Source of the DNA: Phoronis australis
Lineage: Eukaryota; Phoronida; Phoronidae
Direction of reading: 5' to 3'
DNA: 64,000 nt
Assembly: GCA_002633005.1 (NCBI GenBank)
Contig: NMRA01000614.1
Coordinates: forward strand, 138,974 to 202,973
Of the stretch, positions 23,919 to 35,900 are shown piece by piece. Positions within the stretch are counted from its first letter, which is position 1; each line of letters begins with the position of its first letter. Made by a program: the position numbers and the translations under genes. The notes under the pieces were generated by a model. That model did not search any database, was not told the DNA's origin, and saw only the letters and a program-made list of their open reading frames with translations.

Positions 23919-26900
23919 GTAAGTAAAGTTAGCGTACTATTAACATTAATTTTGACCTATCGCAAGCTCCTCCCCTTGCGTAATGTCGTCTAACAAACAA
24001 TAAGTTTTACCCGGCAACGTGTTGTTTGTCGGGTAAAAAAGCGGCTTAGAAACGAAGGTGAGTCAATAATGCTGCGTTCTAAATGGTCAGTTAAGCCGTC
24101 ACTCAAAATCCTGGCGATAGGTCTAACGACTCCTTTGTTCTGAGAATGTGGTTCATAATGTGTTTCTTGCTATTACTCGTGACAGTTTAGAACACCATTG
24201 ACTTCCTGATCATATTCATCACAAACTTGTGTTGCTAACGAAAGTCGAAAGTGCGCCTACACGTTGCTGTACAGTCATGTTCGTTTATACAGTCGTGCCC
24301 ACATCTTCTGGGTACTAATATGTTGACATTCGATAATATTTAGTTTTTTTCTTAATTAGTATAACCGTTCTATTTCAACTCCTTTGTTCTATAGACCATG
24401 ACCATAACTGGCTCAATGAAGACAGCACGTCTCCTGCGATTACTCCGAGTCGCACGTCGCATGAATCAATATTCCCAGTACGGATCGGCGGTGCTCATCC
24501 TGATGATGGTTATATTCGCTCTCATAGCTCACTGGCTTGCCTGTGTATTTTACGCCATAGCCTATGTTGAGAGGCCCCATTTGGAGTTTCCGATTTCTTG
24601 GCTGGATTCCTTGGCGGCAAAAATGGAAATGCCGTACATAGTCAATGACACGACAAGCGGTCCAGACATTCGCTCGAAGTACGTGACGGCAATGTATTTC
24701 ACGTTGACCACTTTGACGAGTATAGGGTTTGGAAATGTAGCACCAAACACCAACGCTGAGAAGATCTTCTCCATCATTGCCATGATGATTGGATGTAAGT
24801 GTTTTACAATCCCACGTCAGTCACATTTTCATATAAAGTTTAATAGTGGACGAAACTCTCCTGCAAGCAACATTACGACGTCTATCAAATTACTCATCCA
24901 GCTGTATGAAAACAAACCTTGTGAATGCAAAGAATTTTTCCTGGTGCAAAGGTATGGCCATTTGCAATAAAATCGTTGCCTTTGACAAATTTAAAGCAAA
25001 TCAGTAACCAGTATTGTTTCACGGGAAATACCAAAGCCCTCGATCACCACGAGCACATATCCTCTCCTGCGTCACGGGGATAGAACACAAGTGAAGTCCT
25101 AACCATCATTTTAACTGAAATAGTAATAAATAAAAAACAAGCATGGCAGATCGTGATACATAATCAGCCATCAGTTAGAAATCGCCTTTGATCGATCACA
25201 AAAAATGGCTCACTATACTGTCATTCGCCATCGAGAATTCGCCCTTAGGAGGTAAAAACCCTCCCTCCCCCTCCCCTGGTCATCACCCCCTAATTCTGGC
25301 TCGCCACAAATTCCATGGTTTGCAACACTCAGTTCTAGAGATGGTGATAGAGGTACGAGTCTTCCGGTTTCCCGCTTCCAGCCGAGCCGAACTCGTCACC
25401 TTCCTTCCTAACTCAACACTCACTAATCACTGTCTTCCTGGCCACAATCGTCCGCCATCGGCCATCACCAAAGACTACAAGGCCTTCTTTACCCATGGCC
25501 CACCTTTATCATTCGTCACCACCAATCGCTCATCACCTGCAGTTTGAACTGTATCCTAGCTTGAGAATAATGCCGATCTATCTTCACAGCACATTTCGTC
25601 GCCGCTAGGCTGGCAACCATTTAAAAGGATGCTAAATCCCGTTTTGCTGATTTCAATCAATTCTTGTTTTGCCATCTGCAATGCATGGCCGACGCATCAT
25701 AGGGGGCTGGGGGGCTATATCCCCCCCCCAGTTTTTTTAGTGCTATGCCGCACACGGTCTATAGGAGGTGAACCACGGGGGGGGGGCTGAGGGGGCTTAG
25801 CCCCCCACTTTCTTCAGTGATGCGCCGCCCATGCAATGGCGCCATTGGTGTCCCACTTCAAAAATAAAAGCAGGAGTTAACTAAAAACTCATACTCTCTG
25901 TGCCACAGATTGGATATTATGGTTCTTGGTCGGCGGTCGTTCCCTCACATTTGTTAGGTAACTCGCCCAAAAATGTAAGTCATGCTTGCCTGTTTAGCAG
26001 AGTTTTCAAATTTTGATCCAAACTGTTGAGGGTTGTCGAATTCAGAGCATTATTTTGTTTCAGAGAACCTGGGTGGGAAGGTCGTTTTAAATATCTGTTC
26101 ATTGGCTTAAACCGGGTTTGGTATCCTTAAAGCATGTACGTTGTACTGACGCCCTTGTAGACCTTGCTGCCAGAGAAATACGTAAGAAGCGTCGAATGTC
26201 GCAACACATTGCAAACGCGTGTTTTCCTTGGTGTTCGTATCCATTAAATTTCAAGTTATGGCTATCTGAAATCTCCTTAAAGAGGCCATAAACCCGCGCA
26301 GTTTGTCAAAACGAACTTTTAAATAAAGTCAATCGGCCTGGCGTAATACGATAAGAAATGATTTCTTGGTATACGAACAACCGACAGGTTGTCGTAGTTT
26401 CAGGCCAGACCCACTAAGTTGCTTCGGTTGTAACGGCGGGTTAATTTCAGTCGCCAAGGCAGTGCGGCTCTTGGAAGCAATTCCAGGCATTCATCTTAAC
26501 CAATTTCAATTTAAGCAAAGAATGAGAACACAACGGAGTTGCCTTGAGAGGCAAATACGGCTGTATAAAAGATATTTTTAACATCTGAACATGGGTATAG
26601 CGACTTTAAAAAGATACCGAAGCCGGTTTTCGCCTATCAACAGATTTTTAAAAACGACTTTCCCATTCCGAAACAAAATAATTCTCTGTAACTCAAAAGT
26701 TTAAAGTAAAATTTTGAAACTGCAAGTATACTAAACAGGCAAACGTGACCTACACTTAAGGCGAGTTACACGATATCTGTTGGGAAAGACCATCCACTAA
26801 AAGCATAATAATAATACAAGCCATAATGTATCGCACAGAGAGTATGCGAATCTTGCTTTTGTAACTTATTTGAGACCCAATGATGCATTAGAAGGGAACA

Positions 26901-29900
26901 GGACGAGAGTTCAGAGTGATCGCCAAAACAGGGTTTAGCATCCTTTTAAATATGCAATAGCAGTGTTTCGTAAACATTTAAAATATCGGATTTGATATAC
27001 ATCTTGATATTCCAATTACAATTTCGTGTGGAAATTGGCGCTTGTTTAGGCTTGTTCACAACTATTAGCGAAAGTTATCCCCAACGGCAATGATCAAAGT
27101 CTTTGCTAAGACAGTAATTAGACTAACTCTTTGTTAATAAAGGAGGTAACCTTCTTAAAAAGGTCAAACCATCAACATCTGGCAAGCATCAACTATTTAA
27201 AAGCCACTCATTGTAAAAGCTGTAACTGGGTTGACTACGGTCCAACAAAATTGTACTAATTGCTGGATAGCGCTCGTTATGCCGTCGCGCACGAGCAACG
27301 TTGCATTAATTACATAGGATGGGCTCGAAACTGATTTTATAAGGGTCAGTCATGGGTGATCCTTAAAAATGTAAAAAAAACTCTCAACGGCGTGCTTGAA
27401 AGTGTTTATTTTGATTTATTGCATTCACATCTCACTGTAGGTTATAAGCAGACTGGTGATGTTTGCGTTTTTGCGGTTTACACCCCAGCGAACATTAATT
27501 AGGTGGTAAATTAAGGTTCCGGTAAAACTGACACTAATTGAGGATAAATCTGCAAAAATGCTTCTCATGATTCAATCGTCATAAAAAGAGCATAAAATTC
27601 TCTGCCAAGGGATAATTGTTTTAAATGATACTTTCATTGTGTACCAAAAGTACATTATAAAGGAAAGGACATATATACTGTAATATATATATAAATATTT
27701 CAACTTATATGTCAAGTTTGCAAAAGTTTTAATAAAGAGCGTTTTCGAAAAACAATTTCAAAAATGAAAGTGTTTTACATGGTAGGGTCCGGGTCTTTGC
27801 AAGACGGTGCACAAAGTGGATTGCAGTACCTTTGCTCGTTAACTGGTGCGTGTATGCACACCTCAAGAAGCCCCCATGTCTTAAAGAGGATTTCCTTCAA
27901 CACCAGGCCGAGGCATAAACTTATGATGAAATAGGTTGAGCTACAACAAACTGGGTTTTCGAACTTTCACTTGCAACGATAGCAATTGGTTTCTACCGTC
28001 AAAAAGAATCGAGATTTCACCGGTGATTGATATGACGCAGCGTTATTTCAATAAGATGCGTGGTCTTTCCCTGCGCACGCTCCGTAGGCGTGATAATCTC
28101 GCGAAAACGCAAAATCACGCAACTGAGACCATGCGAAATATCGCCATGTATTACAAGCGAAGCACGCGATCACATTAGCTTCCTTCGTGAGATCGGTGCA
28201 TCTACGTCACTCAGACCCTGCCTAAATACATGACTCATGACACTCTTTTGTACTTGTCTTTGCCTTGAATGTGGACGGAAGCTGTTTTCTGTGACGGTAT
28301 TATTGAAGTTTTGAAACGTGTTTTATGAGATTGAGTAACTCATTTTATGATTTTTATAATTTGTTTCTAAGGCAGTGAGTCAGGAGTGAGTAAGTGCCAT
28401 AAGTAAAAGAAACGTATGATTACCATTTCGCATCAGGGGCGGATCCAGAGGATTTTCAGTTAGGGGGGCCAGGGCTTAGTATTAGCCAGGATTTTGCCCG
28501 TCAGACATTCGCACCCCCGAACAGCCAAATGGAATCTGGGAGAATTTTAGGCTGAATATGGTCCCCTTGGCCCCCCTCTAAATCCGCCACTGCGCATGGC
28601 CTCAATTTATCATCTGTTCTAACAAGATACCAAAAACGTGTCGACTTCCTTGTTCCAGCCCTCATGAGTGCTGTGGTATTTGGTAACGTATCGTCAATCA
28701 TGTTACGAGTGTACCAAGGCACGGAGGAGTTTCATGAGAGGTCCGAGAGCATTAAAGAGTTCATTCTGTTCCACTCCATACCGAAGACGCTGGCCGATAG
28801 GTTGCAGGATTCCTTTCAACATTCGTGGTCTTACACGAATGGAATCGACATGAACCAGGTCTGTGCAGACTGTGTTTTAACAAGAGTAAAGAAAACGAGA
28901 TGTTTTGCTCGTTTATTAAGTATACTTCGTTATCAAATTATCTGTCAATGACGAACTATAAGCAACCTCTTCGTTCTTGAGACCATTTTAAAAGTTTAGC
29001 ATTCGTGTGACATATTTTATAAAGCGGTTCACCGTTTGGTCTGACACAATACAATTATAACCTGAGGGATCCAGTTCGGGGCAATATTTATGGATCTGAC
29101 CTGTGATGCACCCCATAGTGGCAACAAAAGTCTCTAAACAGACGACCTCATCAGAGTTCTGTGGAACAGCGATATCATTTACCTACTGCCACCAACGATA
29201 CTGTTGTTTTGGTTGATTGAAGTATCAGTGGTTGTAATAGCAATTCGTTCGTGATCGTTGCAATAGAGCTGTGTTTTTTTTTTCGTTTATCAGTGTGATA
29301 GCATCGCTCCCAACAATTAAAAATGCCCCATAGACACTATCACTTTACTTTTCTGGCGTCCTTCGCTTAAACGTCAGAACTCTTTTCATTTCAGGTTCTT
29401 AAAAGTTTTCCAGATTGTTTACAAGCTGACATTTGTCTGCATTTGAATCGCAACTTACTAAGTAACTCGGTGGCATTTAGAGGTGCAAGTCCAGGTACGT
29501 AGTATGGAGACAGGGTTGAACAGCGGAGACACGCTTTCACAAGGATATTGAACGTTTATTGAATTTAACCTAAATGATTCACTTAATGGAAATACCACTG
29601 GAACTCTAATGCATTTTTGTTCAAGAGTATTATTAAGTCAGACACTCAAGGGTAAATTATTCTCGGTTCGTTGAAGAAATCTATTCAGTTACCCGGGCAC
29701 ATACAGAGTGCAGTGTAATTTCTGCTGCTGACATCGAGGTGACCAATTTGCCTTTTCACTGACAAATCTATAGGTGCCACAGTGTAGTCCATTCTGGCCC
29801 AGCATGCTCAAATTATTAAAAGTGCAGTGAACCCCATGCATGCTGTCAAAACAACTTTAAATGAAGACCACTTACCCTTGCAAAATCGATCTCATCTCGT

Positions 29901-32900
29901 TAGAAATGACTTATAGGCTTGGATGGAACTACAGATTATAGACAACAGATTTGCAACTCCGACATTTCCTTTTATACTATCCTAGAGAGAGGCGCTACTT
30001 TCCAAAATTACCAATTTCAGTTTCTGGTTAGTGTATTGTGACGGGAAATTCTTTCATTTGTTTTACTGTCCACTAAAACGAAAAAAAAATAATTTCGGCA
30101 CTGAATAATAGAACTGTTGTTATTGTGAGGCTGTCGACCTTGATTAGCAGACGACTTACTTGCCGGAAGTAAAACTTGCTAATTTTGCCAGGTGTCGCTA
30201 GTGAATAATGACGTCACGGCTTTTGCGTAAGATCACAGATTTCGCCCGTATGCACCAGCACAGTGGTAGAGATGATCCCTTCCGCCTTCAGTTGCCCCTG
30301 TTTCGCGTTCATATATAATTGACACGGAACAAGATGTTCGAGCGCAAATTGCCCCACCTCACAAACGGGTGGCAAAAGTTGTCACCGCGGTGTCAAGTGT
30401 CAGTCCCGTTTACGCACTGGAACATCTCGTTCCGTGTCGGCTGACCTGTGTCAACTTTTCACGGTAGTGTAAACGGCACTACAGTGTGTGATGGAACTGA
30501 CAACTGATTCAAACCAGGCTCAATGTTGGTTAGTCACGGCGGGTTGAGTACGGTCTCAAACAATTAACAACTACCAGGTATTACAAAACTTAGAAATCAG
30601 TCCTCGAATGCGTAAGGGGTTAACTGAGGCCAGCTGAGTTTCGTGGTGGCAAGAGGTCTCGGTCACAAATTAGTTTCCGTTTGGCGGAAGGTGGGTTCAT
30701 AATAGCTTTAATCACCATTTTGTTTAAAGTGGTTATATCACGTGAAAGTGGTGACTAAACTCGGGCGGCGTAGTACTGAAATAAGTGGGGGTTATAACCC
30801 CCACCCCAGCCCGACCCCTATGGTGCGCGCCGACCATGCCCATCATGGGTGGCCCAACGTACACTGAAATAAGAGGGGGATATAGCCCCCCGCTATCCCC
30901 CTGTGGTGCGCCGCCCATGCTAAACTATTTTTATCAACGAGGAACCCGATGTCTTCCGGTGTTTTCAGTTAAAAGGATACCTAGTCCGGTTTTGGCCTAT
31001 TAACAGATTCCAAAATCAACTTCCCCATCCAGTTTTCTGAAACAAAATAATGCTCTGTAACCCTCGACAAACTTCAGAAGTTTGGAGACAATGATTTTGA
31101 AAACTCCTTTCAAAGTCGGCTAAATGGGCAAGCGTGACCTATGCTTTTAGCGAATTGCACGGCAACTGTGGGAAAAGATCACCCATTAAGGACCATAATG
31201 TCCAATCTGTCACATAGGAAGTTTGAGTTCTTAGTTGATTCCTACCTTCAACTTGGAGGATTGGCGCCAATGATGCATTAGTAGGTGACAGAACGAGAAT
31301 TGGTGGAAATCATGAAAACAGGGTTTAGTATTCTTTTTAAGTAGAACCAGCGACATAACTTAAAATTATTTAAATGCTTATGAGGAAATTAGGAATACGG
31401 ATCAGTTTCGATCACTGAACAGTTTCACATTTTTGGGTAGAATGCAACTTTTAAATCAAATTTATTATGTACTTGAATCGTGTTCAAGAGAACCACTGCT
31501 TTGCCCCGCCTGCTTCCCAGCTACTGAATAGAGACCAAAAGTGTGACGTCACCTCACTTGGACTGTCTCGGATATTCCGCCATCATGGTCCTAACCCTTA
31601 CCACTTATTTACAGGAAGTTACATATGGTCAAAATTGTAATTGCAAAATCGCTTATTAAATTGTTTTAAAAATATATGGTAAATATGCTAATCTATCTGG
31701 TCCATAGAAGCTACGGAACGAGATTCAGAGTAAAAAGTTGCCTTTGTTGAATTTTGCCGCTTTAAACAAAATGTTAGTGCAAGTGAATAGGCCATCATTC
31801 TATCGCTCGTCTCCAATTTGAAGCAGTTGGTAAGGGTGTGACGAAATCATTTTCCATCCCTATTTTGAGAGTTATTGTTCACTGACTAACCGTTTGAAGA
31901 CTCATTCTAATTGCCACACATTTTCGCTGAACTCTTTATCCGAATAGCGCTAGAACTTCCCCTTACATCTTATACACAAACAGCTTGACAAAGTCCGCTC
32001 AATTACTCGAAATGAATCTTTAAGAACTAAAACTAAAGGCAATACTACTAATAGAATACCTTTCATAACTATGTTCAATCCATGTTTAAACGGAATTAGC
32101 CACGTCTTCAAAAAACATCTTTCTACGCTGCATATTTCCCCTCAAATGAAAAACCTATTTCCTCATCCCCCTATAATTTCTTGGAGAAAATGTAAAAATC
32201 TAAAAAATTATTTAGTTAAAGCTAATATCGACAATATACACCAAACTGACAAACCTATTGGCAACACACAATGTAACAAAACTAGGTGTAAAATGTGTAA
32301 CTTCATCAACGATAGCACTTTTTTCCAGTCTTCCCAAACCAATGAAAACTTTGAAATAAAACATTATTCTGATTGCACCACCAACAATATTATTTACCTT
32401 ATAACTTGTAAAAAATGTTCTATCCAATACGTAGGACAAACTCAACATAATCTACAAACTCGGTTTCGTAATCATAGATTTAACATAATACATAAAAACA
32501 TTTCTGATACTATAGGTAATCATTTCAATTCCAAAAACCATAATATTCAAGATCTTTCTGTACAAATAATAGAAAAACTCCAACACCCCAGTACCCCTCA
32601 CAGACTTAAAAGAGAACAATATTGGATAGACAAACTGAATACAATAGAACCTCATGGATTGAACATAAAAACTTAAAATATGTCATTGAATTTTTTACGC
32701 AAAAATGTATCATTTTCATTACACCATATCTTATATGTCAATTGTCATTTCGTGTTTGATTTTACTTTATTTCTGTTTTTGTTGATAAAGGAAGTTGTTA
32801 CATCCGAAAATTTCAAATTTCAGTTGATCCATTCTTGTTGTTTTATTTACCGATTTATATTCTTCATTTCATGAAACAATAGTATCCTTGGGAGGATCTG

Positions 32901-35900
32901 GATCGCCTTATTTAGCTTCAGATATATTTTCTACCTTGTGTAAATTAAAACACAGAGATAGTTCCCCCATTTCTAAAATGGTTTGGTAAAAACTATCAAA
33001 TACAGGCATTATCTCCTGAGTTTGCGACATCACCATGTGTTTAAAGAAACCATTTGTTGCTCTTTCAGGTTGTCTTCGCGCACTGTCCTTGAAGTTCCGC
33101 ACTACTCACGCGCCACCTGGTGACACATTGATACATCCTGGAGACATTCTGACAGCCATTTATTTCATTGCCAGAGGAACAATCGAAGTGGTTGGCAAAA
33201 CCGACGAGGTGCTTGCCATTCTTGGTAATGATTTGAAACGTTTTGGAAACAATATAAAATGTAGACGAAAAGACAAGAAAACTGTATTAAAAGATTTCTT
33301 CAACCAGGGGTAGGCTTACTTCGTGGCTTGGTTGGACTTCTTTGTTTACAGAAGTTCGTTAGAAAGTTTTATTTTGCCGGCAATTTTCACTATTTTTATC
33401 ATAATCTGGGGAGTAACAGCTCCTGCTGTCGCACAGACTAATGCACTTGGTTGCTTAATCTTTGACAGTTAATCACGTGTAATATCACAAGGGTGACAAA
33501 AAATCTTTCCCTGAACTTTTCACAGTTGCAATCGCTGCGACATCTGGTGGATTACTTCATCGGAGAGCAAGCAAAAAAGATGAGATTGTCAGATGCGAAA
33601 TTTTTTGCTGTGATTAAAGATTATAACAATTATTTCGAGACTCGTTTATGCGTTGAAAAATTGAAAGAGCGTGCTTCTCGTGGTTGAATTATACCTGTTT
33701 TAGCAACATTGAGTTGTGGTGTATGACCTATGCAATATAGAAGCAACCAAGAATTATGCCTCACCTACTTATACCACTACGGCCGCCGACACATAGACTG
33801 GCCAGTCAGAATCCCCTCAACAAAATACACAGTAATAACGAAATATTTCCTTATTGCTAACATGCCAACAGTATAGCAGTCGTCAACCATTACCTTTTAA
33901 GAACTTGATTACTTGTAGTCGATTGAAACATGGAAAATTGACAGTTCTGGAATTTGTGATTTTGAGCCAAAGAATGGCAAGATTACCGTTTCTGGGTCAA
34001 ACTTTCCAATAAGGTATCGCGTACTTCTTTGTTCGAGTATTAACATTTTAAAAAGCGTTTGCGTATTTTCTCTTTCATCGTTTATCGATGTTGACTTACA
34101 CTGACAATGGATCTTGAAAAAATCGTTTGTGATGAATATTGTAAACGACGCTTAACATCTCTTGTTGCTTGACATCGATTCAAGTGTTTTTCTTGCTTGA
34201 TGGTTGGGGTTAACGATATCGACCAAGTCTCACTGCAGCGTTATCTTTTCAGGTAAAGACGACATTTTTGGTCAAAACGCCGACGATCTAGCAAGCGTTT
34301 CTAAATCTAACTATTCTGTTCGTGCGCTGACTTACTGCGATCTGAACAAAATAGAACTCGACGATTTAGAAGAAATTCTTGACACATATCCTGAATTTGC
34401 GAAATCCTTCAAGAAGAAATTTACAATCACTTTTAATCTTCGCAAGGTGAGTAAATAGGCAAAGAAATTTGTGTACTTTCGTAGCCGCGCTTATAGTGAA
34501 GAGTACACGCAGCTTTCTTGTTAAAGCTTTCCTTGCTTGCCAGAAAACTCTTCTTATATATGTCACATAGTAATATCTGTAGTCGAGAAGAGTCATTGGC
34601 TCAAGATCCTGTTTTTATAATTGGTTTTGAACAAGTATTGATTGGTTCAGTAGAACAACTATTCGAAACAGCTTGCACTGCTGTTTCAAGCGTTTCTTGC
34701 AAGACAAGGAATGCATCGAATGTCTGAAAAGAAAGCGTTTATTTTGGTATCTGTAAAATTTCACCCTAGCTTATAGGCTATAAAAGCTTCTTAGAAATCG
34801 GAGTTCAATTTCCAATCTCCGAACTGGAACTATAAGCCCAACATCATTTTGTAATAATATGTTCCACTCAAAGATAGCGAGCTCAAGAAGTGTCCTTGAT
34901 TCTGTGCAAGTACTTTATAATTTAATCAGATGAGTGTCCATTATCTAAGTAATGTTTCATGAATTTAGGGGTCATCGAAATGTGAACGTAGGTGAGATAC
35001 GATAATTCTTTACTTCTGCCGCACAAATGAAGACCGAATTGCAATTACAAAGTATTTTATGACATCTTCGCAGTACAAATCAAGCTCATAATGGAATAAG
35101 TTCTTTCCTCAATCTTAATTTTCGTTGAAATATTTACGAAATTGATTTTTACTTGACAACCATACCGTAGTATGTAGATGGAGAATTATGGTACTCGTCT
35201 GCGTAAATCTTGCCGTACTGAGTGCAAAATCAAAAACACTAATTATAACCGTCTGGCTGATGTTTTCAACCACGGAAATTGTCTGACAGTCTATAATTTT
35301 GATAAAGTGAATTGAGTAGTAAGTGTCGCAGATATTTTTAAGTGGTTACTAGAAAAGTTAATCTAGTTCAATTTATGAGGGCCATTCTCATAGCTACCTT
35401 GTACACACCCATCAGAACGAACCTGCCAGATGACCATTTCCTAGCATTGGGATACCCATGGATCACTGTGGTATCAAAGAAAGTTTGTTACCTTTTCATG
35501 TCCCAAAACACCCCCGGGATCCCGCCTCTTGTTCAGTAACGCTAGGCCGGGCCTCGCCAAAAAGCAAGACTTCACGAAATTACGTGAGATATTTTATTTA
35601 AGTGAGAGCACGTTAGCTAGGTCCTAGCGTAGGTCGTAGCGTTACGTCAGGTATATTAGCTCGGCCTTACACTTCGAAAAGAAGATGTAAAAGCTAAGTT
35701 GGACTTCTAGTTCAATTTTTGAGATACGATTATGAACAGGGTAGTATACGCTCGATCATGACCACGTGACTTTTGCTGAAGGGAGGTCTTGCGTCATTTG
35801 CGTCAAGTCATAAGTTTGCGGTGTTTGATAATATGACTATTGCCTTAGGGACATCCCGTTTCACACGATGGCGAGTGCCGAATGTTTCGATTTAAATTTG

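Larger units (their letters stand above)
24795..28658. other. KCNH intron, repeat-rich
   Basis: This 3.9-kb intron holds two copies of the TTAAAAGGAT-ended MITE, the GC-rich hairpin pair and one CAGGGGCGGATC MITE. No coding exon was recognised. Confidence 0.8.
29495..33068. other. KCNH intron with Penelope-like fragment and MITEs
   Basis: This 3.6-kb intron carries the hairpin pair at 30763-30920, the MITE at 30968-31340 and the Penelope-like fragment at about 31940-32676. The remainder shows nothing recognisable. Confidence 0.8.

Noticed and set aside
24395-24970. Reading through the donor at 24795 to a 190-codon product
   Set aside because: The extension after MIGCK lacks S6 and is intronic; the GTAAGT donor and the S6 exon at 28659 explain the gene.
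33493-33687. Extra KCNH exon in the intron at 33225-34252
   Set aside because: The flanking exons already join in phase inside the conserved beta-roll, and the peptide matches nothing in KCNH proteins.
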